64,000 nucleotides of DNA, taken from positions 2,604,001 through 2,668,000 of the forward strand of contig CP012388.1 in NCBI GenBank assembly GCA_001708385.1, in the 5' to 3' direction. This document shows, piece by piece, positions 8,515 through 16,924 of this stretch (the stretch's first letter is position 1; the number at the start of each line of letters is the position of its first letter). The position numbers were made by a program, and so were the translations under genes. Origin of the DNA: Flavobacterium psychrophilum (GTDB lineage: Bacteria > Bacteroidota > Bacteroidia > Flavobacteriales > Flavobacteriaceae). The notes beneath the pieces are model-generated. The model had not been told where the DNA came from, searched no databases, and worked only from the letters and a program-made list of their open reading frames with translations.

Positions 8515-8919
8515 TTAGACAGGTATTTCCTGGCAAAGCTCTATAAGTACTCCGTTAGTGCCCTTAGGGTGCAAAAAGGCTACAAGTTTATTATCTGCGC
8601 CACGCTTTGGGGTTTCGTTAAGCACGGTAAACCCTTCAGCTTTAAGGCGCTCAATTTCAGAAACAATGTCTTCTACGTCAAAAGCGATATGATGTATGCC
8701 CTCGCCTTTCTTTTCGAGAAATTTAGCGATAGGGCTATCAGCGTTGGTGGCTTCTAACAGTTCTATTTTGTTTGGGCCATTCATGAAGAATGAAGTTTTA
8801 ACCCCTTCGCTGGCTACTTCTTCCATTTTATAGGCAGGTGCGCCAAAAAGCTTTTCAAACAAAAGGTTAGAAGTATCAAGGTCTTTTACGGCTATGCCTA
8901 TGTGTTCTATTTTTCTCAT
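8515..8919 (-). CDS. mce: Methylmalonyl-CoA epimerase
   Basis: Interconverts (R)- and (S)-methylmalonyl-CoA in the propionate/succinate route. 134 residues with the glyoxalase fold: KIEHIGIAVKDLD (metal His 6), KIELLEAT (Glu), GEGIHHIAFDVEDI (metal His) and GVLIELCQE (Glu) supply the expected cobalt/divalent metal site. Length is typical. No mutase genes are adjacent. Likely its own transcription unit. Confidence 0.92.
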   Translation of the reverse strand: MRKIEHIGIAVKDLDTSNLLFEKLFGAPAYKMEEVASEGVKTSFFMNGPNKIELLEATNADSPIAKFLEKKGEGIHHIAFDVEDIVSEIERLKAEGFTVLNETPKRGADNKLVAFLHPKGTNGVLIELCQEIPV

Positions 8920-9213
8920 GCTACAGTTAGGTTTGTATGGTAAAAGTAAAAAATTAAAATGTAACCGGATTTATATAAAAAGAAAACGCTCGACTGTTAG
9001 GTTGGGCGTTTAGTAAGGTGATCAGTTAAATATTGGTTGTTGATAGGTGAACATTACAAGAAGTCTGGATAAATTCAGAAAAATATTGCTAACTTTTAAC
9101 TTTTGTTCGTGGCCGAATTATTTTTTTTACTGAAAAATACAAATGCAAAATATTAATAATCAATCAGTATTATTGTTTGCACTGAAATTGTTGTGAGATT
9201 ACTTTAAAATAAT
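8920..9213. other. Intergenic stretch upstream of mce and of the tRNA
   Basis: No gene seen. A weak hairpin AAACGC...GCGTTT (8985-9012) carries a minus-strand T-rich tail. A one-mismatch -7 element (TACTTTTA, about 8940-8947) may serve mce. Confidence 0.4.
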
Positions 9214-9244
9214 TTGCATTGAATTAAAAAATGCTGTAATATTG
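9214..9244 (+). promoter_or_regulatory. Promoter of the tRNA gene
   Basis: TTG (9214-9216), 20 bases, TAATATTG (9237-9244; one mismatch to TAnnTTTG), ending 13 bases before the tRNA. Confidence 0.5.
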
Positions 9245-9257
9245 CAACCTCGAAACC

Positions 9258-9331
9258 GGTCCTATAGCTCAGCTGGTTAGAGCACCTGACTCATAATCAG
9301 GTGGTCCCTGGTTCGAGCCCAGGTGGGACCA
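9258..9331 (+). tRNA. tRNA with anticodon CAU (elongator Met, or Ile read with lysidine)
   Basis: A full 74-base cloverleaf: acceptor GGTCCTA/TGGGACC, D arm GCTC...GAGC, anticodon stem CCTGA/TCAGG with loop CTCATAA, T arm CCTGG-TTCGAGC-CCAGG, discriminator A, no encoded CCA. The first pair is G-C, which rules out the initiator. Elongator Met and lysidine-modified Ile2 cannot be separated by eye. Confidence 0.95.
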
Positions 9332-9341
9332 CAGGTTTTAC

Positions 9342-9372
9342 AAACCCTTTACAGCAATGTGGAGGGTTTTTT
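9342..9372 (+). terminator. Terminator after the tRNA
   Basis: AAACCCT (9342-9348) pairs with AGGGTTT (9363-9369), followed by T's. Confidence 0.7.
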
Positions 9373-9654
9373 GTTTTCTATCATTTTCAAAAAAGATGGA
9401 AATGTATTTCGAAAACATTCACTTTTGCGAAACTAGACCATTTTAATATTTCATTTTCCTTTAAATTTATCCCTGAAATAGTATTTTTTAGTTAAAATGC
9501 GAAAGCGTTTATAAAATAAACATATCCTGATTATGCCGTTTTTAGGGGTCATTTTACTGAAATTAAGCCTATTTTGCATTTTTTGAAAAGAAAAGTCAAA
9601 AAAAGTTCGGTTTAATCATTTAATTATTACACATTTGCGCTTTAATTTATTTTT

Positions 9655-9849
9655 ATGAAATCAGGAGTTGTAAAGTTCTTCAACGAAGAAAAAGGATTTG
9701 GATTTATTGTACCGAATGACGGAACTGCAGATGTGTTTGTACACATTTCAGGTGTAGTTGATCGTATCAGGGAAAATGATTCAGTAGAGTACGAAGTGGA
9801 AAATGGCAAAAAAGGCCTTACCGCTGTTAACGTTACAGTAGTAGGATAA
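9655..9849 (+). CDS. Cold-shock protein, CspA family
   Basis: 64-residue single OB-fold nucleic acid chaperone that binds single-stranded RNA and DNA. RNP1 reads KGFGFI (14-19) and RNP2 reads DVFVHIS; the start MKSGVVKFFNEEKGFGFI is classic. About 280 non-coding bases precede it. A one-mismatch -7 element (CACATTTG) lies about 20 bases upstream of the ATG, so the long cold-shock leader seen in enterobacteria is not evident. Followed by its own terminator. Confidence 0.95.
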   Translation: MKSGVVKFFNEEKGFGFIVPNDGTADVFVHISGVVDRIRENDSVEYEVENGKKGLTAVNVTVVG

Positions 9850-9895
9850 TTAGCCGAAAATATATTTTCGCGTTCCTATACTGCTAAGATTAATG

Positions 9896-9925
9896 AAAGC
9901 CTTCACATATATGTGGGGGCTTTTT
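9896..9925 (+). terminator. Terminator after the cold-shock gene
   Basis: AAAGCC...GGCTTT with an inner CACAT-AT-ATGTG stem, followed by T's. Confidence 0.8.
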
Positions 9926-10047
9926 GTATTTAATAGCGTTTTGGCATCTGTAATGAATTAAGTACAACAGGGTGCGATAAACCAAATGCTTTATGTAGCT
10001 TTTGTGTTATTTGCTTCTTAAACTAATGACGGCGGATATATTCACAT

Positions 10048-10055
10048 TACTTTTG
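10048..10055 (+). promoter_or_regulatory. -7 element of the EamA transporter gene
   Basis: TACTTTTG, exact match, 28 bases before the ATG. Confidence 0.5.
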
Positions 10056-10083
10056 CACCGCTTTTAGCATAATAAAATACAAT

Positions 10084-10989
10084 ATGAATAATTCGTCACT
10101 TACAAAAGGTGTTATATTGGTTAGCATCGGTGCTGCCAGTTATGGCATTCTGGCAACGCTTGTTGGCCTTGCTTATAAAGAAGGGTACAGTACAACCGAA
10201 GTTGTTACTTCTCAATATCTAATCGGTCTGTTTGTCATAGGCCTTCTTGCTTTATTTAACAAAAATACACGACAGCCGGAAACTTCTCCTGAAGATAAAT
10301 ATACAGTCTTAAAACTTATGGCCGGTGGTACGACCTTTGGGTTAACAGGTTTCTTTTATTATCTGTCGGTTAAATATATTCCGGTTTCAGTTGCCGTAGT
10401 ACTGTTAATGCAGGCTATATGGATGGGAATTGTTGCTGAAGCACTGCTTACACGTAAATTCCCCGATTTTTATAAATTCATTGCCGTTATAATGGTATTG
10501 TTTGGTACATTGCTAGCTACGAATGCAATTAGCAGTCTAGATACACTAAATATCACGGGCGTATTATGGGGTTTACTTGCTGCGTTAACGTATACTATAA
10601 TGTTGATGGTGTCCAGTGGGGTAGCGCGTAATATGCATCCGCAGAAAAAGAGTTTCTGGATTTTGCTTGGAGCTAATATGGCTGTTCTTACTGTTGGGTA
10701 TTTTAATATGCCGGCAGAATATCATTTCTCTATATTCTATAAATGGGGATTGCTTGTAGCGTTGTTTGGTACGATACTGCCGCCGTTGTTTTTTAATGCA
10801 GGTATGCCTAAAACCGGAATGGGGTTGGGGTCTATCATTATTTCTATAGAAATTCCTGTATCGGTAAGTATGGCCTATTTTCTGTTGCAGGAACAGGTTG
10901 TAGCGGTGCAGTGGATTGGAATAGTGGTAATTATATTGTCGGTAGTGCTTATAAACATAAGAGAGCTAAAGGCTACTTTTAAAGAATAG
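10084..10989 (+). CDS. EamA/DMT family membrane transporter
   Basis: 301 residues with about ten hydrophobic segments and two EamA halves (first about 10-145, second about 160-295). MNNSSLTKGVILVSIGAASYGI begins helix 1. The C-terminal half carries the GLGSIIISIEIPVSVSMAYFLL and VQWIGIVVIILSVVLI helices typical of the drug/metabolite superfamily. Probably exports or imports a small metabolite; the substrate cannot be read. Single-gene unit with its own promoter and terminator. Confidence 0.88.
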   Translation: MNNSSLTKGVILVSIGAASYGILATLVGLAYKEGYSTTEVVTSQYLIGLFVIGLLALFNKNTRQPETSPEDKYTVLKLMAGGTTFGLTGFFYYLSVKYIPVSVAVVLLMQAIWMGIVAEALLTRKFPDFYKFIAVIMVLFGTLLATNAISSLDTLNITGVLWGLLAALTYTIMLMVSSGVARNMHPQKKSFWILLGANMAVLTVGYFNMPAEYHFSIFYKWGLLVALFGTILPPLFFNAGMPKTGMGLGSIIISIEIPVSVSMAYFLLQEQVVAVQWIGIVVIILSVVLINIRELKATFKE

Positions 10990-11007
10990 CGATTTACATA
11001 AAGACAT

Positions 11008-11039
11008 AAAAAGGCTTCCTTGTTAGAGGAAGCCTTTTT
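11008..11039. terminator. Shared terminator of converging genes
   Basis: A 13-base-pair perfect stem (AAAAAGGCTTCCT with AGGAAGCCTTTTT), loop TGTTAG; it works for both strands. Confidence 0.9.
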
Positions 11040-11040
11040 G

Positions 11041-11622
11041 TTATTTGGTGTTGCCGTTAAGTGTTTTTTCTATCAGGCTAAAGTGTCTTTTGATATATTC
11101 AGACGATCCTGACCTGATCTTATAATTGATATACCCCTCGGTTGTTTTGATCTTTATTTTTGTAATAGCTACTTTTTGCATCTTTAAAAAGTTCTCTTTC
11201 ATTTGGGTAGCAGACGATCCTTTAGGAGCAAGTGCAAAGGCAGCTTTAAATGCCTGAGGGCTGCATTCTGTATCAGATATCTGGAAACATTGTATTTCGG
11301 TTCCGTCTTCCAGTGTTATTAATGCATTGCTTTCACCTTGTTTAATACATCCCAGTTTATTGTTGTCGTGAAACATATCCAGGTCTATAAAATACGTTTC
11401 AACTTCTTTATTCTGCACGTTGGTTTTCTGGTAGCCGACTGAAAAAAAGGCAAGGCCTGTTTTTACGACGGTATCATCGGGAACAATTGTAGTTCCAGCA
11501 TGATTCTTAGTCATTATAATTCTCGTGCCTGTAGCGGCATCGGTTGTATTTACGGCTATTTGTTGCGCTAATGCTGCATTTCCTGCAAGTAACAGCAATA
11601 GGAATAATTGCTTAATTTTCAT
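11041..11622 (-). CDS. Secreted protein of unknown function
   Basis: 193 residues, not recognised. A signal peptide MKIKQLFLLLLLAGNAALAQQ is followed by a mature part of about 172 residues rich in beta-strand-like stretches, with two cysteines about six residues apart (CFQISDTEC) that could pair. No repeats or membrane segments. Located alone between the EamA gene and a histidine kinase. The 73-base gap to the kinase lacks a terminator, so read-through from the kinase gene is possible. Confidence 0.75.
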   Translation of the reverse strand: MKIKQLFLLLLLAGNAALAQQIAVNTTDAATGTRIIMTKNHAGTTIVPDDTVVKTGLAFFSVGYQKTNVQNKEVETYFIDLDMFHDNNKLGCIKQGESNALITLEDGTEIQCFQISDTECSPQAFKAAFALAPKGSSATQMKENFLKMQKVAITKIKIKTTEGYINYKIRSGSSEYIKRHFSLIEKTLNGNTK

Positions 11623-11694
11623 TTTAAGTAATAGTGAGGTTAATAGTACAGCAAATATATGAGATATGCCGATATTGTGTATTAGCCTCTAAAA

Positions 11695-14463
11695 TTAATT
11701 TAATGGGAAGTAGATATTAAAAGTTGCGCCTTCACCCGGATGGGATGATGCATTTAGTATTGCCTGATGATTTTCGGCTATCTTCATACAAATAGCCAAG
11801 CCAATGCCTGTTCCTTCATACTCTGCTTTACCGTGTAGCCTTTGGAAGACCTCAAAAATACGCGAAGCATATTCAGGGCTAAAGCCAATACCGTTATCGG
11901 TAACAGCGATGTGGAGGTAGTCTTTTTCCGAATTTGCATTAGGGTTGTCTATGTCTGCACCTTTGCTATATGATGAGGTTATGGTAATAACCGGATCGGT
12001 ATCTTCTTTGCTGAATTTAAGCGCATTAGACAGGAGATTGTTGAACAGTTGTCGTATCTGGAACGGTATAGCATTTATAGTTGGCATTTCGCCAATAATA
12101 AGAGTGCCGTTTTTGTCAGATATACTGTCCGAAAAATCAGCTCGTACTTCCTCAAGCAGTTTATTAAGGTCTGTTTGCTCAAAGGTTTTTTCGGCAGCGT
12201 TCGACTTGGAGTAGGTAAGCAAATCCTGTATCAGCTTGCTCATACGTGTGGCCGCCAACTGCATACGTGAGAAATTTCGCTTACCGCCTTCGGAAAGATT
12301 ATCATACTCGTTAGACATAATGATACTGCCAAACGTATGTATCTTACGTAATGGCTCCTGTAGGTCATGACTTGATATATAAGCAAACGAAGATAATTCT
12401 TTGTTCATATTTTCCAGTTCATGGTTGGCTTTTTTAAGCTCGTTAGTACGCTCTTCAACAAGGGTTTCCAGCCTTTTTTGGAACGTTTTCTGATCATGGA
12501 TATCGTTACTAGTACCAACCCATTGCATTATTTCGCCTTTATCATTTTTCTGGGCAATAGCCCTGCAAAGATGCCAACGGTATTCGCCATCATGGCGGCG
12601 CATGCGGTGTTCTATAACAAACTCTTCGCCTGTAGCGAAAGAGTGCTGCCATCGTTCCTTATTGTGTTCTCTGTCGTCTTCGTGAACCATTTCAGGGAAA
12701 GCCCCTGCAAGAAGCTCTTGGGGCGTATGGCCCGAATATTTTACAAGCGAATCGTTAAAGTATTCCAGTTTTCCGTCGCTATTCAATGTCCAGATAAACT
12801 GAGGGATGGAGCCGGCAAGCAAACGAAAACGCTCCTCGCTGGAACGTAGAGCATCATCGGTTGCTTTACGGTCGGTAATGTCAATCATTACTTTAGTTGC
12901 GCCTATGATCTCGCCATTATCATTGTATAACGGCTGAGGGTGTACAATAACATGGCGGCGTTCGCCATTTTCGCGGTGCATATAAATTTCTTCTTCTATA
13001 GAACGGCCTTCTTTAAAAGCCATTGCCATAGGTGAATTCTCATGCGCTATCGGTATGCCGTCTAAAGTTGAGAGCTTATATGATCCGCACCAGCGTTCCT
13101 TGCCAACTTCGGGTTTGCGGCCCCAAAGTACTTCGGCAGCTTCGTTGTATAGGTCTATATAGCCTTCTGCATCAATGGTATACATTGCTACAGGAAGTGT
13201 TTGTATAAGATTTGCCTGTTTTTTTTGTGCAGCTTTTTCTGCTTCACGGGCAGCTACGCGATGGGTGACATTGTTCACCGTACACATAATGCCGTTAACC
13301 GATCCGTCCAGATCGTATATAGGGGCATACTCGTAATCAAGGTAATAGAGGTTACGTCCGTCGTGGGAATCGACATAGGCAGGCGACTCTGATGCGCGGT
13401 GCGGAACGCCGGTTTCCATTACCTGTTTTAGCAGGGCGGGATAATCCTGTTCGTATAATTCGGGGAAAACCTCCAGTAGGCTTCGGCCTACAACTTCTTT
13501 AAAGTCTTTACGCCACAGTTCGTTAAGCATTACTTCGTTGGCAATGTCTATAATAAAATCGTGGCCTTTAAGAATGGTAATTGCAATAGGCGACTGCATT
13601 ACGATATTACGGAATTCCTTCTTTTTAATAGTGAGATCGGTCTTGGCTTTTACAATTCCGGTAACTTCGGTACATACTACGATGATGCCCGAAACAGATT
13701 TATCTTCCTCTAAAATAGGTTGGTAGACAAAATTGAAATGGCATGATTCCAGCTTGCCGTTGCGCAGAAGGTAAACGCCAACTTCATCACCAACATAAGG
13801 TATACCAGTGTTGTATACTTCGGTCAGCATCTCTTTAATAACCTGTTCGGTAAGTTCCGGCAGGGTTTCAAACAAGGATTTGTTTAAAAAATCAGCTTCT
13901 TCTTTATCAACCAGTTGCAGGTATAGCGCGTTTGCAGCTTCTACTACCATATCAGGTCCTTTGAGTACGCAGATACCAACAGGAGCCTGCTTTAAGTAGG
14001 GGTGTAGTTTTTCTTTTGAATTGCCATTACCTGCCTGATAGCGAGCATTTATACTCTCAATACCACGAGTAAGGTCATTCTGATGTGTCCACGCAGAAGT
14101 ATCCATTTTTGCGGGGAGCTCATTCAGTTTAAGGTCGGCTAATTGTAATTGTAATAGGTGATTATCAGCTTTAAGTTCGAAAATTTCAAGGCTGCTACGT
14201 GCTTCATCGGTATTGCCGTCATCGTAAAGTCCGATGATTCTTGCGGCGGCATCGATCATAGCCGCACCTGATTTTTCAAGGTTTTGAAGGATTTCAGCGT
14301 ATGCTTCCGTTTGCTCTTCGCTGAAAAATGAACTGTAAGGAATCTGGTAATCAGAAAGTATAATGTTTGTTTCATTGCCTGATACATACTGACTTACCGC
14401 TTCTTTCAAAGAAGTAGTGCGCCGCATTATAGCAGTAAAATTCATTTCCTTATTGTATTCCAT
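11695..14463 (-). CDS. Cytoplasmic multi-PAS sensor histidine kinase
   Basis: 922 residues without a membrane segment. An N-terminal helical part of about 150 residues comes first, then four PAS-like domains beginning near YLKQAPVGICVLKG, IVMQSPIAITILKG, LIQTLPVAMYTID and LAGSIPQFIWTLN, each closing with a PAC-type IIGATKVMIDITDRK-like strand. A coiled-coil linker (TNELKKANHELENMNKEL) leads to HisKA with the phospho-acceptor in SSHDLQEPLRK. The HATPase has N box NNLLSNALKFS, G1 DNGIGF and G2 GTGIGLAI. No response regulator or receiver domain is adjacent, so its partner is elsewhere. The signal is probably intracellular (redox, light or ligand). MEYNKEMNF offers two starts; the upstream one is kept. 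Confidence 0.93.
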   Translation of the reverse strand: MEYNKEMNFTAIMRRTTSLKEAVSQYVSGNETNIILSDYQIPYSSFFSEEQTEAYAEILQNLEKSGAAMIDAAARIIGLYDDGNTDEARSSLEIFELKADNHLLQLQLADLKLNELPAKMDTSAWTHQNDLTRGIESINARYQAGNGNSKEKLHPYLKQAPVGICVLKGPDMVVEAANALYLQLVDKEEADFLNKSLFETLPELTEQVIKEMLTEVYNTGIPYVGDEVGVYLLRNGKLESCHFNFVYQPILEEDKSVSGIIVVCTEVTGIVKAKTDLTIKKKEFRNIVMQSPIAITILKGHDFIIDIANEVMLNELWRKDFKEVVGRSLLEVFPELYEQDYPALLKQVMETGVPHRASESPAYVDSHDGRNLYYLDYEYAPIYDLDGSVNGIMCTVNNVTHRVAAREAEKAAQKKQANLIQTLPVAMYTIDAEGYIDLYNEAAEVLWGRKPEVGKERWCGSYKLSTLDGIPIAHENSPMAMAFKEGRSIEEEIYMHRENGERRHVIVHPQPLYNDNGEIIGATKVMIDITDRKATDDALRSSEERFRLLAGSIPQFIWTLNSDGKLEYFNDSLVKYSGHTPQELLAGAFPEMVHEDDREHNKERWQHSFATGEEFVIEHRMRRHDGEYRWHLCRAIAQKNDKGEIMQWVGTSNDIHDQKTFQKRLETLVEERTNELKKANHELENMNKELSSFAYISSHDLQEPLRKIHTFGSIIMSNEYDNLSEGGKRNFSRMQLAATRMSKLIQDLLTYSKSNAAEKTFEQTDLNKLLEEVRADFSDSISDKNGTLIIGEMPTINAIPFQIRQLFNNLLSNALKFSKEDTDPVITITSSYSKGADIDNPNANSEKDYLHIAVTDNGIGFSPEYASRIFEVFQRLHGKAEYEGTGIGLAICMKIAENHQAILNASSHPGEGATFNIYFPLN

Positions 14464-14757
14464 ATAGTAAGTAAAGCCCGCTAATTGGTGAACTTAGCAA
14501 CGCTAAGATATTTTGTTTATCGCAAATAAATAGTTAAAAGAAACATATCATAACAAATCGTGCACAATATTATAAAGGCAAAAGTAGTTCGGTCAGGAGT
14601 TGTTAATGTTGCACTTTCTGTATTCAAAACGCTGTTTTTTAGCGTAAAATTGTCTTTGCCTACGTCTTTAACAATCAAGGTTTTGAAAAACAATGTTACA
14701 CTTTTGGTTTTTCAATAAAAGCCGGATTTTTGAGGTGTGAATCCGGAGTTGAAAATC
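14464..14757. other. Non-coding stretch upstream of the histidine kinase
   Basis: No gene seen. Holds the putative kinase promoter; the rest is AT-rich without structure I could pair. Confidence 0.4.
14579..14586 (-). promoter_or_regulatory. -7 element of the histidine kinase gene
   Basis: TACTTTTG, exact match; implies a leader of about 110 bases. Confidence 0.4.
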
Positions 14758-14788
14758 AAAAAAATACCCCAAAATTTCTTTCAGGGTA
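14758..14788 (-). terminator. Terminator after the MFS gene
   Basis: TACCC/GGGTA stem with a long loop; minus-strand T run 14758-14764. Confidence 0.55.
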
Positions 14789-14819
14789 ATTATTCAAAAA
14801 GTAAAGGCTGAGCAAAAAT

Positions 14820-15986
14820 TTATGCTGTTTTTACAACAGCCAGTTTTCGGTTTCGGGAGATAACGACCATAACGATCACTACACCCGTTAATGCCATTGC
14901 TACACCAACAAGGTTTGGCGAGGCATAGTTGTAACCCATAACTAGTGGTAATCCGCCAAGGAAGGCTCCAAGCGCGTTACCCATGTTAAACCCGGCTTGT
15001 AGCGAAGCTGAAGCTATCATCTCTGCACCTTTCGCTGCTTGTATCATAAGCATTTGTACCGGTGCAACAACGGCAAATGACAGGCTTCCGGTGACGAAAA
15101 CCAATATGAGCGATACAATCTGGTTGCCCGATAAAAAGTAGACACCTAAAAGGTTTATCGCCATGATTACCAAAATGGTAAGTACTGTGGTAGCAGGGGA
15201 AAAGCGGTCGGCAAGATGGCCTCCGATAAAGTTGCCCACTACCATTCCCAATCCGGCCAGGATAAGGATGTAGGGTACATCTTCGGCTTCAAAATGTGAT
15301 ACCTCCGTCAACAGCGGCGAGATATAGCTTATCCAGCAGAACAATCCACCTGTCCCTATGGCAACGATAGCTATGATAAGCCATGCGTCAAGCTTGGTGA
15401 AGAATTGCAGTTGGGATTTAATATTGCCTGCTTTTTCGGAAGCAACGTTTGGCATCCACATTAGCAGGGAGATAAATGTGATTAAGCCTATGGCTGTTAT
15501 GAGCACGAACGTATAACGCCAGTCGAAATTATGGCCGATGTAAGTGCCTACAGGTACGCCCACTACATTAGCAATAGTAAGTCCCGAGAACATAATGGCT
15601 ATGGACTGCGCTTCTTTTCCTTTGTCGGCAAGACGGCTGGCTACAACAGCACCCACGCCGAAGAACGCACCATGCGGAAGCCCTGAGAAGAATCTCGATG
15701 CAAACAACAGGTTAAAACCCGGTGCTACGATAGAGAGTGCATTGAATATTGTTAGCATTAGTGCCATTGCTAAAAGCATTTTTTTAGGAGGGAAGTTACG
15801 CCCTGCGATAACCAATAGGGGGGCACCAATTACTACACCCAGCGCATAGGCCGAAATAAGGTAGCCTGCCTTTGGTATGCTGATATCCAGATCGGTGGCA
15901 ATGTCGGGCAGCAGGCCCATCATTACGAATTCGGTTATGCCTATGGTAAGCCCGCCCAGGGCAAGCGGTAACAGACTTAATTTCAT
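14820..15986 (-). CDS. MFS efflux transporter, AraJ/YdhP-like (DHA1) group
   Basis: Twelve-helix major facilitator. 388 residues from the ATG at 15986, which gives the usual MKLSLLPLALGGLTIGITEF. The TTG at 16017-16019 would lie inside the -7 element and is rejected. Typical stretches: GLLPDIATDLDIS, AGYLISAYALGVVIGAPLL, and the loop 2-3 motif LVIAGRNFPPKKML. Members export sugars, arabinose derivatives or drugs. Divergent from an AraC-type regulator with intertwined promoters, so regulation by that neighbour is likely. Confidence 0.9.
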   Translation of the reverse strand: MKLSLLPLALGGLTIGITEFVMMGLLPDIATDLDISIPKAGYLISAYALGVVIGAPLLVIAGRNFPPKKMLLAMALMLTIFNALSIVAPGFNLLFASRFFSGLPHGAFFGVGAVVASRLADKGKEAQSIAIMFSGLTIANVVGVPVGTYIGHNFDWRYTFVLITAIGLITFISLLMWMPNVASEKAGNIKSQLQFFTKLDAWLIIAIVAIGTGGLFCWISYISPLLTEVSHFEAEDVPYILILAGLGMVVGNFIGGHLADRFSPATTVLTILVIMAINLLGVYFLSGNQIVSLILVFVTGSLSFAVVAPVQMLMIQAAKGAEMIASASLQAGFNMGNALGAFLGGLPLVMGYNYASPNLVGVAMALTGVVIVMVVISRNRKLAVVKTA

Positions 15987-16016
15987 GTGTACAGATGTTT
16001 TAGATTTTTGGAAGTG

Positions 16017-16024
16017 CAAATGTA
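16017..16024 (-). promoter_or_regulatory. -7 element of the MFS gene
   Basis: TACATTTG, exact match, about 30 bases before the ATG. The opposing promoter is 26 bases away. Confidence 0.6.
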
Positions 16025-16027
16025 CGA

Positions 16028-16051
16028 TACAACCTGTTTAAAAAAGTTGTA
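16028..16051. promoter_or_regulatory. Inverted repeat between divergent promoters (operator candidate)
   Basis: TACAAC (16028-16033), 12 bases, GTTGTA (16046-16051). It lies exactly between the two -7 elements. A direct repeat CGATACA occurs at 16025-16031 and 16058-16064. A plausible site for the AraC-type regulator. Confidence 0.4.
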
Positions 16052-16057
16052 AATTTG
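16050..16057 (+). promoter_or_regulatory. -7 element of the AraC regulator gene
   Basis: TAAATTTG, exact match, 25 bases before the ATG. Confidence 0.6.
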
Positions 16058-16082
16058 CGATACATGATTGTAACTATGTGAT

Positions 16083-16913
16083 ATGAAAAAACTAAGTCAG
16101 TTTGAGACCCTGGTTATTGATGAGTTTGAAGAAGAGAAATTTCACCTGCCATCGCACAGCCATACCTACTATGAGCTGATCTACATTGTGAGTGGCGAGG
16201 GTATACACCAGCTGAACAACAACCTGATAGCATATACTGCGGGCGACCTGTTTGCGATTTCTCCCGATGATGAACATTACTTCGATATACAGAAACTCAC
16301 GCGCTTTGTGTATATAAAGTTTACAGATAGTTACTTTACTTCTAAGAAAAATCTGGCTACCGACGACCTGCTTATCAACACGCCGTACCAGTTTATGCGC
16401 GAAAAACTACTTAAGGAAAGCGTGCTGAAACTAGACGAGCCCTGCCGTACCATCTTAAAAAACACGGTAGGTAATATCACAGCCTACAAATGCCGTAAGG
16501 ACGTTTCAGTTTCGCCCATAGTGTTTTACCAGATCCTCTCGATATTCGGACTGATAAAAGAAGCCATGAAGGGTATGGAACTTCCGGCGCAGGGTTGTGA
16601 CTTTAACAACAAGCAGATCATTGCCTACATACACCAGAATATTTACAGTCCGGCGCAGGTGCAGGTTAAGGCTATTGCCACGCATTTTAATATTGCCCAA
16701 AGCTACTTCAGCGCCTACTTTAAGCGCAACTTTGGCATGACCTATCGCGACTACATCAATAACCTGCGTACCCAGCTTATCGAAAAGCGTATTGCCGACC
16801 GCAACATGCCCATTAAGCAGATTGCACACGAGTTTGGCTTTACCGACGAAAGCCACCTTTCCAACTATTTTAAAAAACGGAAGAATATTAAGCCGAGCGA
16901 GTTTGGGAAGTAG
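16083..16913 (+). CDS. AraC family transcriptional regulator
   Basis: 276 residues. An N-terminal cupin-like sensing domain (about 15-95: HLPSHSHTYYELIYIVSGEG, then YTAGDLFAISPDDEHYF) is followed by a C-terminal double helix-turn-helix (about 175-276: VKAIATHFNIAQSYFSAYFK, and IKQIAHEFGFTDESHLSNYF). Starts at the ATG at 16083. Divergent from the MFS pump, its likely target. Its 3' end faces the NACHT gene with only 11 bases between the stops and no visible terminator, which suggests the downstream AT-rich cassette was inserted here. Confidence 0.92.
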   Translation: MKKLSQFETLVIDEFEEEKFHLPSHSHTYYELIYIVSGEGIHQLNNNLIAYTAGDLFAISPDDEHYFDIQKLTRFVYIKFTDSYFTSKKNLATDDLLINTPYQFMREKLLKESVLKLDEPCRTILKNTVGNITAYKCRKDVSVSPIVFYQILSIFGLIKEAMKGMELPAQGCDFNNKQIIAYIHQNIYSPAQVQVKAIATHFNIAQSYFSAYFKRNFGMTYRDYINNLRTQLIEKRIADRNMPIKQIAHEFGFTDESHLSNYFKKRKNIKPSEFGK

Positions 16914-16924
16914 TAATAACATAT

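Noticed and set aside
9301-9495. Open frame starting in the tRNA
   Set aside because: Begins in the tRNA T arm and crosses its terminator.
16017-16019. Upstream TTG start for the MFS gene
   Set aside because: Lies inside the -7 element; the ATG at 15986 gives the expected N-terminus.
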